Source of the DNA: Mycobacteroides salmoniphilum
GTDB lineage: Bacteria; Actinomycetota; Actinomycetes; Mycobacteriales; Mycobacteriaceae
Reading direction: 5' to 3'
NCBI RefSeq assembly: GCF_004924335.1
Contig: NZ_CP024633.1
Coordinates: 868,001-932,000 of the forward strand
Length of the DNA: 64,000 bases
Shown here one piece after another: positions 25,218 to 32,986 of this stretch; position 1 is the first letter of the stretch, and every line of letters begins with the position of its first letter. A program made the translations under genes and the position numbers. The notes below the pieces were generated by a model. The model ran no database searches. It was not told the DNA's origin and saw only the letters and a program-made list of their open reading frames with translations.

Positions 25218-26102
25218 CTATCGAGTGGTGTTGATGGTGTCCAGGACGTCGAGCACGTGGCGGCGCAGCGGGTGGACCTTGACCGCGCCGTCTTGCGGTG
25301 AGCCCATGGCGGCCGCGACCGCCGAGCGTAAAGAGTCAGTGGTGTGGACAGTCAGATAGTTGTCGGCGAGTGCTTCGATGCCCTTGGTGAACCCGCCGTG
25401 TGTGACCCACAGATCCAGGTCGAACCCGTCACCAAGGCCTTGTGCCAGTAGTGCGAACGTTCCGCCACCATCACAGATGTCGTCGACCACCAGGTACCGG
25501 CCCGGTCGGTCCTGCACCTCGGCGGGGGCTTTGTAGCCCAGTAGTTGTCCGGTGGCAGGGTCGCGCTTCTTGTCGGCCACGGACACCGGCAGCTCCAGTT
25601 GCGCGGCGACCGCGCTTGCGCGCCGAAGCGAGCCGGCGTCCGGTCCGATCACCCCGAGGTAGTCGCCGGCGTCGACAGCAGCGGTCACTACCTGGGCCAT
25701 GTCGATGACGTGAGCCGCGACCGTAGGGTTGACCGCCCGCATCGTGTTCAGCCACACCGGCGAGTGCGGATCGATGGTGACGAGGTCAGTGATCCCAGAT
25801 AGCGCGGCCAGGCGCGCGTTGGTGTGCGCAGGACAGGGCGTGTCTTTGTCGCCGCGTGCACTCGGCAGGAACGGCATCACCAAGATCCGGTGTGGGAACG
25901 CCGCCGTCAGAGCGGCCCAGTTGAACACCACCGTCCAGTCTGGTGCCGCGGTGTGCACCCAGAGCACCTGTACACCCGGGGTGGGGCCTGCACCGGCAAT
26001 AGTGCGCACCGTCACATCGCCCATCGGATAAGCAAATATCTCGATGGCTGTTGCGTTGAGCTGTCCCCCGGCGTAGGCGAAGAACTCGTAGTCGTTCGTC
26101 AT
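25218..26102 (-). CDS. PRPP-synthetase-like protein of the NAD operon
   Basis: A 294-aa ribose-phosphate pyrophosphokinase homologue from ATG 26102 (GTG 26111 is possible). The fold has two PRTase-like halves: MPFLPSARGDK with the ATP-binding Arg loop (about 90-100), the PDAGSLRRA loop (about 150) and the PRPP-binding YLVVDDICDGGGTF (about 210). The length is shorter than housekeeping Prs (about 315-330) and the sequence is divergent, as in prs-nadV operons. It supplies the activated ribose donor to the adjacent NadV-type enzyme. First gene of the operon, behind a 15-bp palindrome. Confidence 0.8.
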   Translation of the reverse strand: MTNDYEFFAYAGGQLNATAIEIFAYPMGDVTVRTIAGAGPTPGVQVLWVHTAAPDWTVVFNWAALTAAFPHRILVMPFLPSARGDKDTPCPAHTNARLAALSGITDLVTIDPHSPVWLNTMRAVNPTVAAHVIDMAQVVTAAVDAGDYLGVIGPDAGSLRRASAVAAQLELPVSVADKKRDPATGQLLGYKAPAEVQDRPGRYLVVDDICDGGGTFALLAQGLGDGFDLDLWVTHGGFTKGIEALADNYLTVHTTDSLRSAVAAAMGSPQDGAVKVHPLRRHVLDVLDTINTTR

Positions 26103-26124
26103 GTCGGCAACCGTACACCACTTT

Positions 26125-26139
26125 CGTACTCTTTGTACG
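26125..26139 (-). promoter_or_regulatory. Palindromic operator of the NAD operon
   Basis: CGTAC-TCTTT-GTACG is a perfect 5-bp-arm inverted repeat 23 bp upstream of the Prs-like start, with TTAC/GTAA-like extensions on both sides. Its place and the NrtR-like gene at the operon's end make it the natural NrtR site. Confidence 0.55.
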
Positions 26140-26254
26140 TAAGTAACTGGATCGGCCGCGAGTGGACGAGTTCTGTCACCGACAACGCCCTGAGCGTATG
26201 TATAGCGGTTGGGGCTTTGGAAGTGCTGGACGCCACTGCTGGTGAGCCATCCAC

Positions 26255-28348
26255 TCACGCGGGCGATGCGACGGGGAGTTTGAGAACCTGTCCTGAGTCG
26301 TCACTGAAGTCGACGTAACCGCTAACGTAGACGTTTCCGTCGGCGTCGACGGCTACATCTAGTGGGCCACGGAGCCCGGTGAACGGCAGCACCGTTGTTG
26401 CGTGGGAGCCTGCGGCGAAGGCCACTACCTTGCCACCGGTGTAGTCGGCTACGTATATGGTGCCGCGGCTGTCGACAGCCAGGCCCGACGGCCCTTTGAG
26501 TCCGGTCAGGGGGAATTCGGATTGGGTGGTGGAACCGGAACGCAGCGACAGTATTCGTTTGCGAACCTGATCCAGGACATAGACAGTGCCCGCGGCGTCC
26601 ACCGTCACAAAGGTGGCTTCGTCCAACCCGGTGAACGGCAGCTCTATCGGTGGGGCTTCACCGGCGGCACGCGACAGAACCCGCCCCTTGTCGGCAACGT
26701 ATACGGTTCCGGCAGTATCGACTGCCACGCCATGACCATGTCGACCGGGGAAAGACAGCTTGGTCGGGGTGCTGGAACCCGCCGTCAGAACCTGCACACC
26801 GTCGTAGCCGTTGTTGACGTAAACGGTGCCAGCCGCATCGACCGCCACTCCGTTTCTACCCGGCTCGAATGGCAGCGTGCTCGGAGCCGTGGCACCTACC
26901 GGCAGGGACAACACACGGCTGGTTTCGTGAACAGTGTCACTGTCTACGACATACACGGCGCCTGCAGCGTCGACCGCGATGTCCCACGGATAGCTCAGCT
27001 CGGTGAACGGAAGGACGCTCTGCGTACCGTAGGAGTGGAGCACCGTGGCCTCGGGTTTTCGCGAGATGGTGGTGAACGTCACGGCTGTCGCTGCGGCAAG
27101 CACCATCACCGTTCCTGCTGCTGCGGCTATCACCCATATCCGCTTGCGCCGGGCCGCGTCGACGGGGGCTGTCGGCGGCACGTGCGCTGGTGTGCCCGCC
27201 CCGAACGGCAGCTCAATCGGTTGCGGCTGATGCTGCGCCGGGGCCAAGGGACCTGTGACGCCCATCGGAGCCGGGTGCTCTGGGCCCGGCAGGGTCTGTC
27301 TGCCGAACCCCGTCCGCGTCTCACACCAGCGTCGGGTGGACCGGGCCAAAGCCAAGGCGATCGCCGCAACCGCATAAACCACCGTGAATACCAACACCGC
27401 AATGCGGAGCTCGAGGTCTCCGGGTCGAGGGTTGTCGCTTGCCGTCACTGCCGAAAGCAATCCGGTTGCCAACAGGATGACGACTGCCCAGGTGACGACA
27501 ACCGTCGTGCGTCCGGAGAGGCGTCGGCGCAGCAACAGAATCCCGCCCACGATCAGCCCAGCGGCAAGCGGCGTCGTGACGGCTGCGCCAACCCCGGCGA
27601 CGACCCGGGCCGACTCACGTTTATCCGAATCGAGTGCCTCCACCACACCCGCTATAGCGAGAAACAGAAACACCGCACCACCCAGCACACTCAGCACTGC
27701 CGCGCCGAGCGCCGTGCCGCGGGTGGGAGGCGGCAGCGAAGGGTCTACAACTGAACCGGGCACCGCTGCCAGCTGCCGTTGTCCGTCAGGCTGGCCCTGG
27801 TAGGTCAACCAACGTTTGGTTGACGGTGCAAGCACCAGCCCCAGCATCACCAACGCGACGAGCGCACCACGAATCACCGTTCCTGCACCAGGACCGAAGC
27901 GCATGACCTCCACATCGGAGGTCTCGCCCATCGCGCCGACGAGCCTGTTCCAAATCTGGGTGGAGACGACATAGGTGATGATCGGCGCCAGTAGCAAGAA
28001 AGCACCCGTCACCGCGACGACCGGGCGGCCGGCCGGTTTGCGACGAAACAGCATGATCCCGCCGACCACTAGGGCCGCCGCCAATATCGCGTTGAGCACC
28101 GCGACCACCGTGTTCAGGGTGTCCATCGCATTGAGTGCCGAGGTCGCGTCCTGGGTCAGGTGTCCGTCAAGGCCGCCAAATGAATCATCGGTCACCCACC
28201 GCGCGTACACGGACCAGGCGATACCCACCAGGCACATGAACGCCGCAATGAAACATAAGATCGCGGCCCAGCGAGCGGTCTCACGACTTGGCGGCTTGAG
28301 CGCTTCTTCGGGATCACCGGTGGGACCCCCCGACTGCACCGTATGCAT
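26255..28348 (-). CDS. Polytopic membrane protein with NHL beta-propeller
   Basis: A 697-aa protein. The N-terminal half holds about eight membrane helices in two similar four-helix blocks (residues about 27-180 and 215-340), each with a GGI-(M/L)-LFRR/LLRRR turn. A Pro-rich linker follows, then another membrane helix (about 407-430). The last 260 residues contain five to six repeats of the form AVDAAGTVYV, spaced about 42 residues: an NHL propeller like the sensor of mycobacterial PknD, but without a kinase. The propeller would face outward and bind a ligand or the cell wall. It follows the palindromic promoter-like repeat at 28503-28602. Confidence 0.7.
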   Translation of the reverse strand: MHTVQSGGPTGDPEEALKPPSRETARWAAILCFIAAFMCLVGIAWSVYARWVTDDSFGGLDGHLTQDATSALNAMDTLNTVVAVLNAILAAALVVGGIMLFRRKPAGRPVVAVTGAFLLLAPIITYVVSTQIWNRLVGAMGETSDVEVMRFGPGAGTVIRGALVALVMLGLVLAPSTKRWLTYQGQPDGQRQLAAVPGSVVDPSLPPPTRGTALGAAVLSVLGGAVFLFLAIAGVVEALDSDKRESARVVAGVGAAVTTPLAAGLIVGGILLLRRRLSGRTTVVVTWAVVILLATGLLSAVTASDNPRPGDLELRIAVLVFTVVYAVAAIALALARSTRRWCETRTGFGRQTLPGPEHPAPMGVTGPLAPAQHQPQPIELPFGAGTPAHVPPTAPVDAARRKRIWVIAAAAGTVMVLAAATAVTFTTISRKPEATVLHSYGTQSVLPFTELSYPWDIAVDAAGAVYVVDSDTVHETSRVLSLPVGATAPSTLPFEPGRNGVAVDAAGTVYVNNGYDGVQVLTAGSSTPTKLSFPGRHGHGVAVDTAGTVYVADKGRVLSRAAGEAPPIELPFTGLDEATFVTVDAAGTVYVLDQVRKRILSLRSGSTTQSEFPLTGLKGPSGLAVDSRGTIYVADYTGGKVVAFAAGSHATTVLPFTGLRGPLDVAVDADGNVYVSGYVDFSDDSGQVLKLPVASPA

Positions 28349-28502
28349 AAGTCCAGAACTTACCGAGCCCGCTTGGTCTTTCGTGCACCAAATGCGTGAC
28401 GCTGCATCGCGCAGCGGACGGCATGCGGAGGTTCACGCGTTCCGCAATCGGCACTATCGCGTTCCGGAGCCGAAAACAGCACCACCGCCGAAGAGCCACG
28501 AA

Positions 28503-28526
28503 GGGGTTTTCAACACGTCCCCGAGG
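28503..28526. repeat. 24-bp repeat, copy 1 (other copy 30024-30047)
   Basis: Identical to 30024-30047. Read on the minus strand it contains GGGGACG and AACCCC ends that can pair. In both places it is followed on the plus strand by GAGGGCG units and a tRNA-promoter-like element, upstream of a minus-strand gene. Confidence 0.7.
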
Positions 28527-28557
28527 GCGGAGGGCGGAGGGCGGAGGGCGGAGGGCG
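28523..28557. repeat. Five tandem copies of a 7-bp unit
   Basis: GAGGGCG is repeated five times without interruption and the last copy starts the 52-bp repeat. The same 7 bp form the 5' end of the tRNA-Arg gene (minus strand CGCCCTC). Such a short GC-rich array is prone to copy-number change. Confidence 0.85.
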
Positions 28558-28602
28558 GGGGTCCTATGTGAATAGGTGTCTAAAACTCTAGCGGGTTGGC
28601 GG
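28551..28602. repeat. 52-bp direct repeat, right copy
   Basis: 50 of 52 positions match 10524-10575, the 5' flank of tRNA-Arg, including the CCTAT-GTGA-ATAGG hairpin and TAGAGT (minus strand, 28585-28590). It may mark the right end of an 18-kb island or be a duplicated promoter for the NHL gene. The rest of 28603-28870 shows no gene. Confidence 0.75.
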
Positions 28603-28870
28603 GGTGCTTCGGACGCTGGCTGTTGGGCGAGGCGGGGGTGTTGCCGGTGGTATGGATGTGACCCGATGGGTTCAGCAGGGCAGATGTGACTTGGCGTATG
28701 GCGGTAAGGGCTCGACGGCTGATCGTAAGCCTGATCATTGATGGCGCGGTGTTGCGATCGAAGTGGTGGCCTCGTGCCAACGGTTGGAGTAGCCGAGAGG
28801 CTGGTCCTGAGCCAGCGCGTCCCACCGCAGTGGTTCCTCGACATCGAGTGATCCACCGAAAGGAGATATC

Positions 28871-29188
28871 ATGAAGCTATTTAGGAATAAACGAGTAGAA
28901 CCAGCTGCGACTGACTCAAAAGTCTTCTATTCCACGCCTTTTGGCGACACGAACGACGGCCAAAAGAGAGTCTTCATGCTTGAGCGTGCCGGCGTACGGT
29001 ATTTCCCCGTTTTCCGTAGCGCAGAGTCAATGAACGAGTTCTACAAACGGATGAACCGGGCCGCGTACATGATCATTGAGGGAACCCTGCAGAGCGTGAT
29101 AGATACCACGCGCTCGATCGAACAAATGAAGGATGTGCGAATCGTAATTGAACCCTTGGGCGAACATCCCATTGAGGTCGACCTCTAA
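28871..29188 (+). CDS. Small SseB-like protein
   Basis: A 105-aa protein starting at ATG 28871 behind a perfect AAAGGAG with a short spacer. Central segments (RVFMLERAGVRYFPVFRSAE, MNEFYKRM, IIEGTLQSVID) resemble the SseB-type N-terminal domain, in which a value is supplied to and checked against a protein partner; this is a tentative resemblance. Lower GC than the neighbouring core genes. The strong ribosome site suggests good expression. No partner gene is adjacent. Confidence 0.55.
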   Translation: MKLFRNKRVEPAATDSKVFYSTPFGDTNDGQKRVFMLERAGVRYFPVFRSAESMNEFYKRMNRAAYMIIEGTLQSVIDTTRSIEQMKDVRIVIEPLGEHPIEVDL

Positions 29189-29287
29189 CCTCCCGCGCTA
29201 GACGCACTCACGCCGCCACTCGGAAGAGATTTCAAGGCCAAGCCGGGCTTCGGCAAGGCGCTTCACCGTTGAATCACGGTGAGCTAT

Positions 29288-29815
29288 CTAGAAAGTCGAG
29301 CTGTCTTCTGGGCCGAGCACGAACCCGTGGGGAGCCCTTGAGGTTGACTCGCCAGGTCCTGGGACGATCTCGACAATACAGGCGGTGATCGCCTCGTCAA
29401 CCGCGCAAGTGCCGGTCCATACCCCGCGGGTGAACACGACCTTGCTACCCGCCGGCAACAGTTTCGCCTGCCCGGGACTGGGCGGAGAGTTGCCGAATTT
29501 ACCGGCTTCCATGTAGCTCGCGGTCACGCTGCTCTGGCTACTCCCTGGAATCCGCCCGGTGCACGTCGCGATGTCCCACATACCTCGAACATTGATCACC
29601 ACACTGCAGTTTTGGCCCGCTGGGGTGCTGAACTGCACGCTGCTCACGGCACCGTTATAGCCGCTGGTTGGGATCGCGACCGTATAGTCGGACGTCTTCA
29701 CCGCGGTATACCGATCCAGATCCGGTAATTGCGGTTCAGCGACAGCCGACGGCGCCAATAACAAGCTGCTGGCCGCCAGCGCGCCGATACATCCAAAAGC
29801 CCGAGCGGACGCCAT
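29288..29815 (-). CDS. Secreted protein of unknown function
   Basis: A 175-aa protein with a Sec signal peptide (cleavage after PSAVA, about residue 26). The mature part is beta-rich and has four Cys in two plausible disulfides (QNCSVV/IATCTG and GTCAVD/TACIVE). The pattern fits the many small secreted beta-sandwich proteins of mycobacteria, but I cannot place it in a named family. The gene begins about 200 bp downstream of the tRNA-promoter-like element at 30024-30095 (minus direction), which may drive it. Confidence 0.65.
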   Translation of the reverse strand: MASARAFGCIGALAASSLLLAPSAVAEPQLPDLDRYTAVKTSDYTVAIPTSGYNGAVSSVQFSTPAGQNCSVVINVRGMWDIATCTGRIPGSSQSSVTASYMEAGKFGNSPPSPGQAKLLPAGSKVVFTRGVWTGTCAVDEAITACIVEIVPGPGESTSRAPHGFVLGPEDSSTF

Positions 29816-30023
29816 TCCACCACGTTAACAGCGCGCACCAGTCATTAGAGCAACTCCGTCTTGGTGGCGCACTGCCGCTCGCCCAGCTGATCGCAGCGCA
29901 TCAGTTACCCGGACAGCGAAATATTGGGCTCATGCGCTGAGCAGCCTCAGGAGCAGGCTAGCGTCCAGGCATTGTGGGCGCGTTGCGGAACGACAAACGG
30001 GACCACAGCTGATCAGCTTCGTC

Positions 30024-30095
30024 GGGGTTTTCAACACGTCCCCGAGGACGGAGGGCGGGGAGCTGTGAAAGCTGACCAAACTCTAACGGGTCAGT
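30024..30095 (-). promoter_or_regulatory. tRNA-promoter-like element, third copy
   Basis: Contains the 24-bp repeat (30024-30047), GAGGGCGGGG, a hairpin AGCT-GTGAA-AGCT and AAACTCTAACGGGT. Compared with the copies at 10524 and 28551 the hairpin stem is different but still pairs, while the GTGA loop and the TAGAGT (minus strand) are kept. It could be the promoter of the secreted-protein gene at 29288-29815. Confidence 0.5.
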
Positions 30096-30133
30096 GCTAG
30101 ACATTCGTCCCTGGACCGCCGTAGCCCCGGCAC

Positions 30134-31234
30134 TCACCCGAACGGGCAGGTGCCGGTTGGCCGCTCCGGAACGGCAAAGCTGTCCAGCCGGTAGCTGTGG
30201 TAGAAGTCGGCCAGCCGCTCATTGCGCCGCGTCAGGGAACGCGAAACCCTGTCGAATTTGCGCTGTGCACTACGCGAACCGTCCAGCTGGGAGCGGGCCG
30301 TATCGATGCGAATATTGTTGTACAGCATGGGTTCGATGAGTAACCGCTCAGGCGTAACGCGCCACACCAGCTGCAGCAGCCGGGTGTACAGAGCGAACTC
30401 CACATTGTGATGAGGCTTGAGTCGGAATCCGATCATCTCGCGTATCTCGGGATGCATAGCCTTGGCCGAACATACCTGGATTACCCGGCCCGCCATCGGG
30501 CGAATCGCGAGCCAGAGGGGCAGCAGGGCTGGGCGCAGGGCAGCAGGGAGCAGCAGCGTCGGCAGCGGCAGTCGCATTAAACCGGAGAACTGCTCGCGCA
30601 GAAAGCCGTTGGACTGCAACCTGTTTTCCACCATGTTGTCGTAGTAATCGACGAAGGCGCCGTAGGTCTCCGGGAATTTTCCCTTGGCGCTGGGCAGTTC
30701 GAGGTCTTTGAACAGGTAGCGTTGATATTGATACGCGGCTTCCTGCTCTGTGGCAGTCATCGTGTAGCCCGTGCAGTAGGGGAAGGCCTCCATCGTGGCG
30801 TTCATTGCGCTGGCCGCGATCCATATCCATAGCTCGGGATCCAATGCGCTGTAACGAATCCCGTCGTACTCACCAACTCCGGTGCCCCGCACATCGCGGT
30901 GTCGCTCCTTGAGCCATTGCGCCGTGTCGGCCCGCTGCTGCTGATTGCCGGATAACAGCGACAGCGCGCTCAGCCCGCTCCGGATACCCCGGTCGGTGAA
31001 ATTCTCGCGGAACCGTCCCGTGCGATCGACGGACGCGGCCACCGGCATCAGGGCCACCTCATCGAACAGCACCCCGCCGAAGACGCCGACAAGAGGACTG
31101 CCCAGGTGCTTGCGGAACGCGTCCATGATCCGTGGGCGCGTTCCGTCCACGTGAAGCAAGCTCAGGCCGTCCTCGTGGGAATCCCGGCCCGATTCGTCGT
31201 CATGTGTGATGTAGCGCGGCAGTACATGCGTCAT
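30134..31234 (-). CDS. DUF2236/MpaB-family oxygenase-like protein
   Basis: A 366-aa protein of the ER-bound-oxygenase MpaB (DUF2236) family, common in mycobacteria. Helical throughout, with the family segments SPLVGVFGGVLFDEVALMPV, ERHRDVRGTG, ALDPELWIWIAASAMNATME (about 145) and LPALLLPA-type hydrophobic stretch near 235. Family members bind heme, and the conserved His in RHRDV and HHNVEF are ligand candidates. The substrate is unknown. Transcribed divergently from a TetR gene with an inverted repeat between them, so it is probably repressed by that TetR. Confidence 0.82.
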   Translation of the reverse strand: MTHVLPRYITHDDESGRDSHEDGLSLLHVDGTRPRIMDAFRKHLGSPLVGVFGGVLFDEVALMPVAASVDRTGRFRENFTDRGIRSGLSALSLLSGNQQQRADTAQWLKERHRDVRGTGVGEYDGIRYSALDPELWIWIAASAMNATMEAFPYCTGYTMTATEQEAAYQYQRYLFKDLELPSAKGKFPETYGAFVDYYDNMVENRLQSNGFLREQFSGLMRLPLPTLLLPAALRPALLPLWLAIRPMAGRVIQVCSAKAMHPEIREMIGFRLKPHHNVEFALYTRLLQLVWRVTPERLLIEPMLYNNIRIDTARSQLDGSRSAQRKFDRVSRSLTRRNERLADFYHSYRLDSFAVPERPTGTCPFG

Positions 31235-31249
31235 TGCATCCTCCGTCGG

Positions 31250-31276
31250 TGTTAGTAACTGAGTTGAACACTAACA
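31250..31276. promoter_or_regulatory. TetR operator
   Basis: TGTTAGT (31250-31256) and ACTAACA (31270-31276) are perfect 7-bp arms around a centre that itself contains AACT-G-AGTT. It lies 16 bp from the oxygenase start and 46 bp from the tetR start, as expected for a local repressor controlling both. Confidence 0.7.
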
Positions 31277-31321
31277 TCGCAACATCGGGTTGGGAAGGAC
31301 TTCTGCGTGAGAGACTGAGCT

Positions 31322-31924
31322 GTGTCTGCAGATCCGGATCCGACCGGCGAGCGCATCCTTGAGGCCGCGCTGCAGACCATGCTCAGCTTCGGCCTCCGTC
31401 GGGCCACGGTCGACGAGATCGCAAGGCGCGCGGGTGTATCGCATATGACGGTGTATCGCCGCTGGTCCAACAAGACCGAGCTGGTGCTCGCCGTCCTCAT
31501 GCGGGAGGCGCAGACGATGTTCTCCGCCATAGACCGCGACATCGCCGCCCTGGAAAGCCCCGAGGACAAGCTCGTGGCGGGCTTCACCGGCATCTATTGG
31601 TATGTGCATACCCATCCGCTGATGCAGCGGGCGGTGGAGACCGATCCGGAGTCGGTGCTGCCGGTCATGACAAGCGGTGCGGGCCCGGCCCTGGATATGG
31701 CGACCACATACCTGGCCGGCCACGTGAGCCGAAGTGCCGGTGACCTCGTCGACGACTCCTACGGTGTCGCGGAAGTATTTGTGCGCCTGACACATTCGCT
31801 CATACTCGCGCCCAGCCCCCGGCGGGAGCTTGCCAGCAGGGAAGACACCGAGAGGTACGCCCGTCAGTACATCTTGCCTATCGCGCGGGCGTTGGTGCCG
31901 GAGCCGAGCAAGGCGGTCCGCTAG
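31322..31924 (+). CDS. TetR-family regulator
   Basis: A 200-aa TetR protein from GTG 31322. The HTH is at about residues 30-55 (VDEIARRAGVSHMTVYRRWSNKTEL) preceded by the usual ILEAALQTMLSFGLRRAT. The ligand domain is typical in size. Divergent from the MpaB-type oxygenase, with the palindrome 31250-31276 between; a local repressor role is inferred. Confidence 0.88.
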   Translation: MSADPDPTGERILEAALQTMLSFGLRRATVDEIARRAGVSHMTVYRRWSNKTELVLAVLMREAQTMFSAIDRDIAALESPEDKLVAGFTGIYWYVHTHPLMQRAVETDPESVLPVMTSGAGPALDMATTYLAGHVSRSAGDLVDDSYGVAEVFVRLTHSLILAPSPRRELASREDTERYARQYILPIARALVPEPSKAVR

Positions 31925-32022
31925 CGACTGGCGATATCCGCCGCGAGTGGGCGGCGGGGCCAAGTAATCTTTGTGCATTGACCATGGTCGGGGACATAAC
32001 AACGAGACATTGGGGGTAGTGG

Positions 32023-32922
32023 ATGGACACGGATATCGGAGCGGGCTCACCGGAAGCCGACGATTCGTCGGACGCCGCGGACACCGCACCGCTGCCGGTC
32101 CTGAACGCGCTTCCCGGGATGTCCGAACTCGGCCCGTTCGCTCCGTCGGAGCACGAGTTTGATCAGCCTCCGTTCCTCGAGCAGCCGGCATTCACGGAAC
32201 CGCGCCCACTCGCCGTGGATCCGGGCAATCAGTACGTGCAGTGGCCGGGCCAGCAGACCTTCAGCACCGCGCCGCCAGCCGCTTCGGGACCGATCAGGCC
32301 GACGACTTCGGTCGATTTCTCGTCCTGGGAAGACAAGCCTGAAAGAAGCAAGCGGCCGTTGGTGATTGGTGGCGCGGTGCTGGCGGCCGTGGTTGTTGTT
32401 ATCGGTGGTGTGGTCGCGGTGTTCGCGGGCAGCGGCGGCGATGCCGCGCCCGCCGAACCGAGCGCGGCCCCGACGACAACGGTGTCCAGCAGGGATTCCG
32501 ACGCGGAGACGCGCTTGCTCTCCATGCTGCCGACGGGATACGGGCTGTCGGCGTGTAAGGCGGTCGATCCCGCCAATGAGGCGGTGGCACAAGTCAAGTG
32601 CGGGCGCAGTGATGATCCAGACGGGCCGGTTGAGGCGAGCTACTCGCTGGTGAAGGATAAGTCCGCGCTCGCCGCCGGGTTGAGTCGTCTGACGAAACGG
32701 AACGCGGTGGTGGTGTGCCCCGGCCGGATCCAGTCGCCGGGACCATGGCGTCGCAATGCCACGCCCGACCAGGTGAGCGGCACGGTGTTCTGCGGCAGCA
32801 ATCAGGGGCACCCGGTGGTCGGCTGGACCGATGAGGAGCGCCTTTTGCTCAGCGAGACGCGTTCGGGCGCGACCGGTCCGACTCTGGACCAGTTGTACGC
32901 CTGGTGGTCTTCGCACTCATAA
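32023..32922 (+). CDS. Single-pass membrane protein with extracytoplasmic domain
   Basis: A 299-aa protein. Residues 1-108 are acidic and Pro-rich (cytoplasmic, disordered), a membrane helix follows at about 112-134 (VVVVIGGVVAVFAG), then a short Thr/Pro linker and an extracytoplasmic domain (about 160-299) with four Cys that may form disulfides (GLSACKAV, VKCGRSDD, VVCPGR, VFCGSN). The layout resembles mycobacterial membrane proteins with extracellular Ser/Thr-kinase-sensor-like domains, but no kinase is present. Ends at a strong terminator shared with the convergent MPT63-like gene. Confidence 0.6.
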   Translation: MDTDIGAGSPEADDSSDAADTAPLPVLNALPGMSELGPFAPSEHEFDQPPFLEQPAFTEPRPLAVDPGNQYVQWPGQQTFSTAPPAASGPIRPTTSVDFSSWEDKPERSKRPLVIGGAVLAAVVVVIGGVVAVFAGSGGDAAPAEPSAAPTTTVSSRDSDAETRLLSMLPTGYGLSACKAVDPANEAVAQVKCGRSDDPDGPVEASYSLVKDKSALAAGLSRLTKRNAVVVCPGRIQSPGPWRRNATPDQVSGTVFCGSNQGHPVVGWTDEERLLLSETRSGATGPTLDQLYAWWSSHS

Positions 32923-32927
32923 CAAAA

Positions 32928-32956
32928 ACCGCCGGCCGCGTGAGGCGGCCGGCGGT
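32928..32956. terminator. Bidirectional terminator hairpin
   Basis: ACCGCCGGCCGC and GCGGCCGGCGGT are perfect 12-bp arms with a 5-bp loop, preceded by a run of A (plus strand), between the convergent genes ending at 32922 and 32987. Confidence 0.85.
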
Positions 32957-32986
32957 CAATGCCGAAATGACTACTTATCCCTCTGT

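Larger units (their letters stand above)
10531..28550. mobile_element. Putative 18-kb genomic island between 52-bp repeats
   Basis: The block between the two 52-bp repeats contains a DDE-transposase-like gene, a recombinase-like gene, HTH regulators, a paraMORC/methylase/Vsr/HNH cluster of clearly lower GC, a PIN-like gene and an NAD-salvage operon. The cargo and flanking duplication suggest horizontal acquisition. Whether the NAD operon and the NHL protein belong to the same event is uncertain, as the right repeat could also be a duplicated promoter. Confidence 0.5.

Noticed and set aside
26402..27754. 450-codon plus-strand frame
   Set aside because: Antisense shadow of the NHL membrane protein, low-complexity translation.
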